A stretch of 33,274 bases of DNA from Cellulosimicrobium cellulans (lineage in GTDB: Bacteria; Actinomycetota; Actinomycetes; Actinomycetales; Cellulomonadaceae). Shown here one piece after another: positions 18,145 to 25,176 of the stretch (its first letter is position 1; the number at the start of each line of letters is the position of its first letter). The stretch is from positions 1-33,274 of the forward strand of contig NZ_LWGL01000018.1 of NCBI RefSeq assembly GCF_001722485.1, given 5' to 3'. The notes beneath the pieces are model-generated. The model ran no database searches. It had not been told where the DNA came from and worked only from the letters and a program-made list of their open reading frames with translations. The translations under genes were made by a program, and so were the position numbers.

Positions 18145-18176
18145 TTAGTGAACTGCCTTTACTAAGTCGATGTCAA
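18145..18176 (-). promoter_or_regulatory. ROK operator inside a leaderless promoter
   Basis: On the minus strand TTGACA (18176-18171) is followed by an 18-nt spacer and TTCACT (18152-18147), then 7 nt to ATG 18139. Over the spacer and -10 lies the inverted repeat TTAGTGAA-N5-TTTACTAA (18145-18165, read on plus), 7 of 8 arm pairs matching. The TTAGT...ACTAA form is like known ROK operators such as xylO, so RNA polymerase binding and repressor binding should exclude each other. Confidence 0.7.
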
Positions 18177-18237
18177 CCATCCCGATGCGTCGTGACCGAA
18201 CCGTTGCCGCGCCGCAACACGGCCGTCGCACGCGGCC

Positions 18238-19137
18238 TCAGGAGGCCTCCGCGACCCAGCCGCGGGCACCCGCGTGCTCGACGGAGCGCGACGCGACCGC
18301 CACCGCACGCTCGAGCGCGTCACCGTACGAGGCTCCCTCGGCGAGCGCCGCGGCGAAGGCGCCGTGGACGACGTCGCCCGCCCCCAGCGTGTCGACGACG
18401 CGGCGCGGCACGGGGACCGGGACGGTCGAGCGGCGGCCGTCGTGCAGCACCTCGACGGGCTCGGGGCCGCGCGTCCGCGCCACGAACCGCGGCCCGAGCG
18501 CGGCGACCGCCTCGAGCACCCCGGCGGTGTCGACGTCCGGGACGCGCAGGTCCGCCGACACCACGACCGCGTCGCACAGCGCCATCAGCTCGGCCGAGCC
18601 CGGCTTCCAGGAGCCGCCGTCGAGCACGACGACGCACCCCGCCTCGCGCGCCCGGCGCGCCACGGGCAGCGCGACGGCGGGCAGGTGGCCGTCGAGGAGC
18701 AGCACGTCCCCGGGACCGACCGGCCCGAGCAGCGCGGCGGCGTCGACCTCGGCGTCGCCGTCGCTGTCGCCTGCGACGAGGCCGCCGGACGACGTCGCGT
18801 TGGTGCTCACGACCGCCCGCTCCCCCGTCGCGGCGGTGACGAGGACGGTCGAGACCGGCGGCTGCGCCTCGGCCCGGCGCGCTGGCGGCAGGGCGTCGAC
18901 GAGCTCCACGCCGGCATCCGCGACGTCGGCCCGCACGGCGTGCGCGAGCGGCCCTTCCCCCACGGCGGTCACGAGCCGGCTCGGCACGCCGAGGGCGACG
19001 GCCGTCGCGGCGGCGTTCGCCGCGGGGCCGCCGAACGTCGCCGCGAGGGAGCGGGCGACGACCTTCTCGTCCGGGCCGGGCAGGCGGTCGACGACCTGCA
19101 CGACGTCGAGGGTCAGGAGTCCGCAGCACACGAGCAC
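18238..19137 (-). CDS. PfkB family carbohydrate kinase
   Basis: A 299-residue ribokinase-fold kinase. The N-terminal substrate-side motif is FGGPAANAAATAVALG and the C-terminal PfkB signature is VDTLGAGDVVHGAFAAAL, with the catalytic Asp in GAGD. VVSADLRVPDVDTAGVLEAVAALGPRFVARTRG is the usual region before the anion hole. Length is typical. The phosphorylated sugar cannot be determined; neighbours suggest a ketose or amino-sugar derivative. It starts at GTG 19137 and ends 98 nt before the ROK regulator start, with the regulator's own promoter in the gap, so it may be transcribed separately from the transport genes. Confidence 0.88.
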   Translation of the reverse strand: MLVCCGLLTLDVVQVVDRLPGPDEKVVARSLAATFGGPAANAAATAVALGVPSRLVTAVGEGPLAHAVRADVADAGVELVDALPPARRAEAQPPVSTVLVTAATGERAVVSTNATSSGGLVAGDSDGDAEVDAAALLGPVGPGDVLLLDGHLPAVALPVARRAREAGCVVVLDGGSWKPGSAELMALCDAVVVSADLRVPDVDTAGVLEAVAALGPRFVARTRGPEPVEVLHDGRRSTVPVPVPRRVVDTLGAGDVVHGAFAAALAEGASYGDALERAVAVASRSVEHAGARGWVAEAS

Positions 19138-19267
19138 GGGGCCATCCTGCCGTGCCGTGCGAACGGCGGCGCGGGTGGACGCGCGTCCAGGTCACAGCGC
19201 GCTCACGACCGGGTCACGATGTCGCACCAGACCTTCACCCGGTGCTGGTCCGGCGCACCTGTCGCCC

Positions 19268-19273
19268 TAGGGT
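19268..19273 (+). promoter_or_regulatory. -10 box of DUF4349 lipoprotein gene (leaderless)
   Basis: TAGGGT followed by CGCAGC and GTG 19280; no Shine-Dalgarno is seen. Confidence 0.5.
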
Positions 19274-19279
19274 CGCAGC

Positions 19280-20326
19280 GTGCCCAGCCTCCGCCGGATC
19301 CCCACCCTCCTCGTCACGGCAGCCCTCGGCGCGATTCTTCTTGCGGGCTGCACGGCCGGCGCAGGGGACGCCGGCTCCGAGGCCGCGCCGGGCTCGACCG
19401 TCGTGGACAGCGCTCCGCCGGCGGGCGCGGGGTCCGGCGCCACCGGCTCCGACGGCGCGGGAGCGGCCGACGACGCGGGCGCCGGTGCCGGGAGCGGGTC
19501 GGGCGTCGCGCGCACCGACGGGTCGGCGCAGCCCGACGCCGACCGGGAGATCGTCACGACGGGCTCTGCGACCGTCGTCGCCGACGACACCGCCGCGGCC
19601 GCCGACGCGGTCGCGGACCTCGCGGAGAGCGCGGGCGGTCGCGTGGAGAACCGGCGGCAGAGCCGGGCGGAGGGCGACGCGCCGTCGAGCGCCGAGCTGA
19701 CCGTCCGCGTCCCGGCAGACCGCACGTCGGCGACCGTCGAGGCGCTCGACCAGGTCGGCACCGTGGAGGACCTGGCGGTCGAGGCGGTCGACATCACGGG
19801 CACGGCGCGCGACCTCGACGCACGCATCGAGGCCCTTGCGACGTCGGTCGACCGCCTGCGCGACCTCATGGGCGACGCGTCGACCACCGACGACCTCCTC
19901 GCCGCCGAGCAGGAGCTCACGACCCGCCAGGCCGAGCTCGAGGCGCTCCAGGCCGAGCGCGCGACGATCGCCGACCAGGTCGCGATGTCGACGCTCCACG
20001 TGACGCTCGTGCAGCAGGCCCCCGCCGAGAGCCTCGCGCCCGGCGGCTTCCTCGGCGGGCTGGAGAACGGTTGGGACGCGCTGCTCGCGACGCTCAACGG
20101 GCTCGTCGTCGTGCTCGGCGTGCTGCTGCCGTGGCTCGTCCTCGCGGCCGCCGTCGCGCTCGTCGTGCGCTGGTGGCTGCGGCGGTCGCGCCGTGCCGCG
20201 GGCGGCACCCCGCCCGCTGCGGTTGGGCCGGGCGGGCCGGGCGGCGCCCCCGGGCCGTCGGCCGACCCTGCGCCGTCGGACGCAGGAGACGCGGGCGGGC
20301 GGCTCGTGGGCGCGCAACGGGACTGA
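19280..20326 (+). CDS. DUF4349 domain lipoprotein
   Basis: A 348-residue exported membrane-anchored protein. The signal peptide carries the lipobox LAGC (C24), then a long Gly/Ala/Ser/Asp low-complexity linker to about residue 90. The DUF4349 domain begins at REIVTTGSATVVADDTAAAADAVADLAESAGGRVE, with the conserved RVPADR and VEAVDITGTARDLDARI, and includes a coiled coil (ELTTRQAELEALQAERATIADQV). A single helix near the end (LNGLVVVLGVLLPWLVLAAAVALVVRWWL) is followed by a basic stretch and a Pro/Gly tail. It starts with GTG at 19280 and ends 69 nt before a strong hairpin. The biological role of the family is not established. Confidence 0.9.
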   Translation: MPSLRRIPTLLVTAALGAILLAGCTAGAGDAGSEAAPGSTVVDSAPPAGAGSGATGSDGAGAADDAGAGAGSGSGVARTDGSAQPDADREIVTTGSATVVADDTAAAADAVADLAESAGGRVENRRQSRAEGDAPSSAELTVRVPADRTSATVEALDQVGTVEDLAVEAVDITGTARDLDARIEALATSVDRLRDLMGDASTTDDLLAAEQELTTRQAELEALQAERATIADQVAMSTLHVTLVQQAPAESLAPGGFLGGLENGWDALLATLNGLVVVLGVLLPWLVLAAAVALVVRWWLRRSRRAAGGTPPAAVGPGGPGGAPGPSADPAPSDAGDAGGRLVGAQRD

Positions 20327-20394
20327 GCGACGGGCTGGCGGACGTCCGGCCGCGGGCGCGCACCGGACGGGCTCACGGCCCCGGGCACGATGAC

Positions 20395-20421
20395 GGCCCG
20401 CACCCTCGAGGGGTGCGGGCC
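20395..20421 (+). terminator. Strong terminator after the DUF4349 gene
   Basis: GGCCCGCACCC (20395-20405) pairs perfectly with GGGTGCGGGCC (20411-20421) around a 5-nt loop. It marks the last core-genome element before the accessory island. Confidence 0.75.
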
Positions 20422-20430
20422 GAGCCGCTG

Positions 20431-20469
20431 GTGGAGCCGAATTTCGGATTCGACTTGTTATCGCACCTG
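20431..20469 (-). other. Island left-boundary sequence, possible ssrA/tRNA 3'-end relic
   Basis: Read on the minus strand, CAGGTGCGATAACAAG (20469-20454) matches the ssrA tag region CAGGTGCCGATAACAAG (29454-29438) except for one missing C. It runs on into TCGAATCCGAAATTCGGC then TCCACCA, which looks like a T-loop, acceptor and CCA end of a tRNA-like domain. The downstream half does not match the present ssrA. The site sits exactly where the core terminator ends and the island begins. The sequence match is seen; its reading as a displaced, decayed ssrA end is inference. Confidence 0.35.
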
Positions 20470-20516
20470 AGGGTTCATCCGGCGTGCCACCTCAGCGGTC
20501 GGCGCTGGATGACACC

Positions 20517-20678
20517 TCAGCCGGGGTTGTGCGTCGTGGTTTCGGCGGTTGCAGCGCGGCCGTGGAGATGGTCGGCGATGGCGTTCCACGCCTCTTGTTC
20601 GTCCGTTGATTTCGACCCGGCGGCCTGCCCAACGAACCACAACAGTTCTGCCTGTGCTTGCGGGCGCCCGGCAGGGGT
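20517..20678 (-). pseudogene. C-terminal remnant of an unknown gene
   Basis: A minus-strand frame ends at TGA 20517-20519 with protein-like sequence: AELLWFVGQAAGSKSTDEQ followed by EAWNAIADHLHGRAATAET. No ATG or GTG occurs in this frame before the preceding stop at 20781, so the 5' part appears lost. I do not recognise the family. Its place at the island's edge fits a truncated gene left by integration or decay. The stretch 20679-20888 shows no supported gene. Confidence 0.3.
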
Positions 20679-20888
20679 CCCGGAGCTCGATATGCCCTGA
20701 CGCGTCGGACAGCATCTCAGGACCGGCGGCGCAAGCAGTCGAGTCGCGCTACCCCATCCGGCCAGGGTGGTGACGAAACCTCAACGCCCCAGGTCAGGAC
20801 CTCGGCCCTGCCTGGTTCGTCCGCGTCCATCACCCATTTCGCTGGTTGCGACCACACACCGGATACGGGTTCCCTGTGGAGGGCGCCA

Positions 20889-20929
20889 CGCGGTGGTGAC
20901 ACCGAGACCAGACGAGTGTCACCACCGCG
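20889..20929 (-). terminator. Terminator of the small membrane-protein gene
   Basis: CGCGGTGGTGACAC (20889-20902) pairs perfectly over 14 bp with GTGTCACCACCGCG (20916-20929); the loop is 13 nt. It starts 26 nt beyond the stop of the 78-residue gene on the minus strand. Confidence 0.7.
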
Positions 20930-20954
20930 CGCCAGTCAGCATCCGCGATGACGC

Positions 20955-21191
20955 TCAGCCGGCCCTCGCGCCGGGCCCGCCGTGGTTCTCGCGGGCAGCC
21001 TGTAGCAGAGCGAGCAGCGCTGGGACGGCGGTGATGGTGACGCCGACGCCGACGGCCACGCGCCCAGAAAGCGCGGACAGCACTCCCAGCACGATCGCGG
21101 CAACGACCACAGCCAACACCATCGCGAACCGCCGGCAGGGCCTGCGGCGCCCCGGGGGTCGACCCCGGGGGCTCCTCCTGGATACTCTCAT
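20955..21191 (-). CDS. Small two-helix membrane protein, unknown
   Basis: A 78-residue protein with an Arg/Pro-rich cytoplasmic N-terminus (RVSRRSPRGRPPGRRRPCRR) and two hydrophobic helices (MVLAVVVAAIVLGVLSAL and VAVGVGVTITAVPALLALL). No family is recognised. The ATG 21191 has a Shine-Dalgarno-like GAGAGG 8 nt upstream, inside an unusual structured leader, and a strong terminator follows the stop, which together support a real gene. It is divergent from the 336-residue gene. A role such as accessory membrane protein of the island is possible but unsupported. Confidence 0.55.
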   Translation of the reverse strand: MRVSRRSPRGRPPGRRRPCRRFAMVLAVVVAAIVLGVLSALSGRVAVGVGVTITAVPALLALLQAARENHGGPGARAG

Positions 21192-21283
21192 CGAGATCGC
21201 CTCTCTTCACTAGACGGGTTGATCTCGACGGCGGGTACCCGGGCCTGGGTGCCCGCCGCTTGCTTCCCATCGGGGGAAGCGGC
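21191..21283 (-). promoter_or_regulatory. Structured 5' leader with three stacked inverted repeats
   Basis: Upstream of ATG 21191 lie TCGAGATC (21191-21198)/GATCTCGA (21221-21228), whose arms flank the Shine-Dalgarno and include the A of the start codon; GCGGGTACCC (21231-21240)/GGGTGCCCGC (21247-21256) with one G-T pair; and overlapping alternatives GCCGCTT/AAGCGGC (21255-21283) or GCTTCCC/GGGAAGC (21262-21280). Competing hairpins next to a ribosome site suggest a cis-acting RNA control element; not matched to a known class. Confidence 0.35.
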
Positions 21284-21392
21284 ACCAGTAAGGCACGCCG
21301 AACGGCCTAGTGTCGCGTCGAGCTCTGAGGTACGCTCTGCGTAATGACCCGCGTTGGTCAAACCATCAAAGTACGACCCGAAGCACGGAGAA

Positions 21393-21408
21393 AACGAAGA
21401 GGTTCGTT
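21393..21408. promoter_or_regulatory. Palindrome upstream of the 336-residue gene
   Basis: AACGAAGAGGTTCGTT is a 6-bp inverted repeat with a 4-nt spacer, 28 nt before GTG 21437. Another AACGAA follows at about 21420. It is a candidate operator, possibly for autoregulation by the adjacent protein. Confidence 0.35.
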
Positions 21409-21436
21409 AGGCGGGTTGAAACGAACGGGGTGAAAA

Positions 21437-22447
21437 GTGGGAACGCGGTCGTCGCGATCGGGCAAGGACCGCCTCGAGCCGCGTTTCGCCCACCTCCGCA
21501 GGCTCGAGAGCACCGACTACGGACTTACCGTCGCCCAGGCCAGCGCGGCGTTCCGGGCCGTGTACGAGGCCGGCAGCAAGCCCGCCTCGATCCTGATCCG
21601 CCGCTCGTTCGTCGCCCGGCACAAGCGCATCCACGTCGCGGGCGAGCACGACAAGACGCCACGGCCCAAGCCGCCGCTTGCGACGGCCAAGCGGTCGAAA
21701 GGGGTCGCACTCCGGCTCGAGCTGACCCTGCTCTTCCTGGCCCAAGCCGGCCAGCGGCCGACCGCTCAGTTCCGGTACCCGGTCCAGACGGGGAGCGCCG
21801 ATGAACTCGGCCTGATCGACTTCCTGTCCACCGGCAGCAATCCACGCGAGAACACCGAGTACCGCCTGAGCAGACCTGCCATGAGAGCCCGCCAGGTGAC
21901 GAACGCGCTCGAACGGCTCGCGGCCTCAGAGCTGCAACTCGTCGAGGTGTCCCGTCGGTCGACAGGCCGCCTGGACGCCACCGGCCAGATGTGGGTCAAC
22001 CAGGAGACCGGCCCGAAGACAACCGGGGACGTGCACCGGTACCGCATGCCAACGCCGTCGGAGAAGGTCATCTCCGTCCCGGTGGAGTTCTTCCTCAACG
22101 GCTGGGTCCAGGTCATGACGGACAGCGAGATCGCAAACTGGCTGTTGTGGCGCGACCAGGGAGAGATGCGCGAGCCCGGCATCACGACCGCAGACGACCT
22201 GTTCATCGACGCCCAGGACCGGCTCGACTATTACGACCTGTCTCGTGACGTGTGGGACACCCACCAAATGCTGACCCGCATCGGCCTTATGAGCGTCGAA
22301 GCAGGCGAAGTCGAGGCGCGGACGACGACCCGCGGAACTCGGTTCCACCGCGAACCGCACAAATTCGGGCTCGCAGACGCTCCCCTCGGCCAGGACGGCC
22401 ACCGCGCCATGCTCGCGGCGGTCGCCGAGTTGCTCGACGAGCTGTGA
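21437..22447 (+). CDS. Hypothetical protein, possible winged-helix DNA-binding protein
   Basis: A 336-residue soluble protein that I do not recognise. The first 80 residues are basic (GTRSSRSGKDRLEPR; RRSFVARHKRIHVAG; KTPRPKPP). A central region (GVALRLELTLLFLAQAGQRPT; ALERLAASELQLVEVSRRSTGR) has the helix pattern of a winged helix, and ISVPVEFFLNGWVQVMTDSEIANWLLWRDQGEM recalls helices seen in actinobacterial replication-initiator-like or regulator proteins; this comparison is from memory. The GTG start has GGGGTGAAAA just upstream. It converges on the CBASS operon, its stop only 28 nt from the CD-NTase stop, with a small hairpin (GTGAGCC/GGCTCGC, 22444-22461) between. Codon use is less GC-rich than the flanks. 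Confidence 0.75.
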   Translation: MGTRSSRSGKDRLEPRFAHLRRLESTDYGLTVAQASAAFRAVYEAGSKPASILIRRSFVARHKRIHVAGEHDKTPRPKPPLATAKRSKGVALRLELTLLFLAQAGQRPTAQFRYPVQTGSADELGLIDFLSTGSNPRENTEYRLSRPAMRARQVTNALERLAASELQLVEVSRRSTGRLDATGQMWVNQETGPKTTGDVHRYRMPTPSEKVISVPVEFFLNGWVQVMTDSEIANWLLWRDQGEMREPGITTADDLFIDAQDRLDYYDLSRDVWDTHQMLTRIGLMSVEAGEVEARTTTRGTRFHREPHKFGLADAPLGQDGHRAMLAAVAELLDEL

Positions 22448-22475
22448 GCCCGTCGGCTCGCTACCGCATCGGTTC

Positions 22476-23807
22476 CTAGTCGATGATGACGTCGTGGCGG
22501 TCTCGTGCGACGACCTTCCCGTTTTTGACGACGTAAGCCTCGACGTAGTGCCGGCCCTTGTACTGGGTGGTCTCGGTCCGGGTCAGGTAGCCGCCGTCTC
22601 GGATGAGCTCGCCGCGGAGGTTCTGCCCGGCCTCGCTGCCGGTGTTGCGGATCTTCCAGTACAAGTCAAACGGCCTGGGAACGTCGGTGGCAGCGTCGAA
22701 CTTGAGGGTGCGCTGCTTCCCGATGGACCGGAACCCGCGCAGCGGTCCAGCCCGGAACCCGTCCTTCTTCAAGACGGTCGCGGTGACGCGCACCGTGTAG
22801 CCGGTGCTAGCGGGCGGGTAGCGGTCCTCGATGTACTCCTCCTTCGGAGCACGCGGGAGGAGCACCGCGGCTTCAGTGACAGCAGGCGCCGCGGACGCGG
22901 TTGCCGCGGTCGCGACGGGGGCCTTGAAGTCGGAGCCGAAGACCCGCTGCCACGCGGTGATGCTCTTGTTCTTGTCGGTCTCGTCGTACGCTTCGGTGAC
23001 CCAGGTGGAGTACTGGGTGACCTTGTTGCGAAAGTTCTCGTACTGCTTCTGGTCCCAGCGGTGGTTGAACGAGGTGCCGGGGCAGCTCGGGTCCTCCAGG
23101 AGCGGCATCGTCGGGTGCAGCTGGAGCCAGCTGTCGAGGTCGGCCAGCATGTTCTTCAGCGCCGTGGGGACGTCCACGTACCGCTCGTCGGCCTCCCATG
23201 CGGTGACCCGCTCTCCGAGGATCGTGGTCAGGATGACCGACGGCACGCTGAAGGTCTGCTTGTAGTCGCGCAGGTACTTCAGCAGCCGGAGCACCTTGCG
23301 GAGGTTGCCGTGGGCGAGGGTGTCACGCTCCTTCATCCAGGCAGTAAAGCCCTCGGGGTTGGTGTCCTCGAACTTCTCCTCGGCGTAATTCACGATGACC
23401 TGACGCCCGTCAGCGAGGTGGACATGCGGCACGACGTCGACGTGGCAGTCGTTGGCGTACCCGACGCGGACGCAGCGGTTCTTCTTGCGGACCATGTCCT
23501 TGTACGTTGTCGAACGCTTGAGCGCAGCGCGGACTTCGCGCAGGTACTGCTGCTCGGTCCACTCCGGGACCTCGTCGAGCCGGAGCAGGATGTCAGCGTC
23601 GAACTCGTGGTTGTTAAGCGGCTTAAGGATGGTCTTGTGAGCCCACGAGCCCTGAGGGATGTGCTCCTGCACCCGCTCACCGAGCTCGGTGTCGTCCTCG
23701 AGCACCTTCACGATCGCGGCGACGCGCTGGTCGAGCTGGTCTAGGCGCGCCTGGTTGAGGTTGACAGTGTTCTCCAGGAACGCCTTGAAGTAGCCGGTGA
23801 GCTTCAC
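22476..23807 (-). CDS. CBASS cyclic oligonucleotide synthase (CD-NTase) with AGS-C domain
   Basis: A 443-residue cGAS/DncV-like nucleotidyltransferase, the phage sensor and second-messenger synthase of CBASS. The SMODS catalytic core shows IPQGSWAHKT (G53-S54), the metal-binding pair FDADILLRLDE (D70 and D72) and the third acidic residue in CHVDVVPHV (D124). A helical region follows, then a Thr/Ala-rich linker (about residues 297-320). The C-terminal 110 residues match the AGS-C sensor domain: YPPASTGYTVRVTATV, FDLYWKIRNTGSEA, LRGELIRDGG, YKGRHYVEAYVVKNG. It is presumed inactive until infection, then makes a cyclic di- or trinucleotide. The start GTG 23807 overlaps the effector gene stop by 4 nt, so the pair is translationally coupled. 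The exact cyclic product cannot be read from sequence. Confidence 0.92.
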   Translation of the reverse strand: MKLTGYFKAFLENTVNLNQARLDQLDQRVAAIVKVLEDDTELGERVQEHIPQGSWAHKTILKPLNNHEFDADILLRLDEVPEWTEQQYLREVRAALKRSTTYKDMVRKKNRCVRVGYANDCHVDVVPHVHLADGRQVIVNYAEEKFEDTNPEGFTAWMKERDTLAHGNLRKVLRLLKYLRDYKQTFSVPSVILTTILGERVTAWEADERYVDVPTALKNMLADLDSWLQLHPTMPLLEDPSCPGTSFNHRWDQKQYENFRNKVTQYSTWVTEAYDETDKNKSITAWQRVFGSDFKAPVATAATASAAPAVTEAAVLLPRAPKEEYIEDRYPPASTGYTVRVTATVLKKDGFRAGPLRGFRSIGKQRTLKFDAATDVPRPFDLYWKIRNTGSEAGQNLRGELIRDGGYLTRTETTQYKGRHYVEAYVVKNGKVVARDRHDVIID

Positions 23808-24979
23808 GAGATCTCCAGTGCCGGGACGTAGCCACCGTCGGTGCGGTCGTAGACGATGAATGGTGGGTGGACGTGGGGGTCGCGTGCGCGACCGAGCGCG
23901 ATGCACGTCGAGAGGGGCAGGGCGCCGAACACGTGCAGGGTGGGCAGGTGCTTGTCCGTGGCCTCCACCTGCGAGAGCAGCGTGCGGACTGTTTCAGTGA
24001 ACCCCTGGAGAGTGACGGGCGAGTTGATGATGTCGACTCGCGGCGTCTCTCCGACGGGAGTGACGACGTGCCTCGGCAGGGCGGCAAGGTCCGGCGGGAG
24101 CTCATCGGGTTGGATGGTTCCCGAGATGTTGAGCACGAGCACCGCTCCGGCCCTAGGGGCGCTGTCGGCCGGCTCGGAGGCCGGCTCGGTGTCGGCCTGG
24201 GACGCGACGTCGAAGGTCACCGGGGTGGCGGTCTCTGGCCAGGCCCATGCTTCGGTCGAGCGGTGCCGCTGGTAGATCGCGACCTCGTAGGTGTCATCGA
24301 GGCGGCTGCCGAGGTAGACGAGCAGCGGGAGCCGGGCGAACCCGAACACGCTCAGGTGGCGGACACCCTCCCGGCGGACAGCCTCGTGGAGCTTGTGCTC
24401 GATGACCTCGTCGATGGCGGCCTTGCCGGCCGCCCAGTACATGTCGGTGCCCTCGCCGGGCAGGTGCCGGAGGTCGATCTCGATGCCGTACTGCTCGTAG
24501 CTGAGCGGGAACTCCGGGAACCGGTCGTCGGAGTGCAGCACCGCTGCCGAGGCGGTCGGCTTCGACAGCTCGACCGCGTTGCCGCGGATTTGGCCGATCA
24601 TCCGGACGACGGCGGTGCCGCGGTTGCGGTCGAGTCCGGTCATCCGCCGCACCCAGTCTTCGTGGTCGTGCTTGATCTTGCGCAGCCGTTCGACGGACAG
24701 GGTGTCCAACGCGCCCTTGCGGTCGATCTCGTCGTGCTCGCCGGCGCAGAGCAGCATCAGGTTCTCGGCCTTATCGCGCTCGCTCTTAGGAAGGTCGTAC
24801 TCACCTCGCGGCGAGCCCTTGGTGGTCTGCTGTCCGACGATGTGGGCCAGCTCGCCGAGCGTGAACTCCTCGTGGGTGAGGAGCCCTTCGAGCAGGTAGC
24901 GACCGCAGATGGCACAGCGACCTCCCGAGCGGATCCACACCTTCATCCGCTCGAGCTGCGGGACCTTCTGTCTTCCCAA
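23804..24979 (-). CDS. cap5: CBASS effector Cap5: HNH endonuclease fused to SAVED domain
   Basis: A 391-residue effector nuclease. The N-terminal HNH domain has the zinc pairs GGRCAICGR (C22, C25) and LLCAGEHDEID (C78, H82), with H46 in ELAHIVG and N73 as active-site residues. After a linker the SAVED domain binds the cyclic nucleotide: YGIEIDLRHLPGEGTDMYWAAGKAAIDE, LSVFGFARLPLLVYLGSRL, and the distal half LPTLHVFGALPLSTCIALGRARDPH. Cap5 proteins oligomerise on binding the signal and degrade double-stranded DNA, killing the infected cell. The start is uncertain: TTG 24979 gives the family-like opening GRQKVPQLERMKVWIRSGG and has GGTGAG 6 nt upstream; ATG 24946 is the alternative. It is the first gene of the two-gene CBASS operon, with no Cap2/Cap3 ancillary genes seen. 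Confidence 0.9.
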   Translation of the reverse strand: MGRQKVPQLERMKVWIRSGGRCAICGRYLLEGLLTHEEFTLGELAHIVGQQTTKGSPRGEYDLPKSERDKAENLMLLCAGEHDEIDRKGALDTLSVERLRKIKHDHEDWVRRMTGLDRNRGTAVVRMIGQIRGNAVELSKPTASAAVLHSDDRFPEFPLSYEQYGIEIDLRHLPGEGTDMYWAAGKAAIDEVIEHKLHEAVRREGVRHLSVFGFARLPLLVYLGSRLDDTYEVAIYQRHRSTEAWAWPETATPVTFDVASQADTEPASEPADSAPRAGAVLVLNISGTIQPDELPPDLAALPRHVVTPVGETPRVDIINSPVTLQGFTETVRTLLSQVEATDKHLPTLHVFGALPLSTCIALGRARDPHVHPPFIVYDRTDGGYVPALEIS

Positions 24980-25176
24980 TGCGTGCTCACCGTCCTTGCC
25001 GCCAGCCACCTGACTTCGGATCCGACCGTATCGGCCGCCACCGACACTCCGGAGCGGTCTACGTGCCGCCCCGGGTGCCGAGGAGGCCGGCCGGCCCCGC
25101 CTGCAGCCAACCGGTGAAACCAGCCAGCCACAAGCGCAAGCCGGCTGCCGGTCAGGACTCTTGGGTGCTGGTCTAG

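Noticed and set aside
20431-20450. A complete tRNA gene at the left island edge
   Set aside because: Only a T-loop/acceptor-like 3' end is recognisable; no D-arm, anticodon arm or matching 5' acceptor strand is present.
21437-22447. The 336-residue gene as a third CBASS gene
   Set aside because: It is on the opposite strand with its own start region and shows none of the Cap2, Cap3 or known effector motifs; only proximity links it to CBASS.
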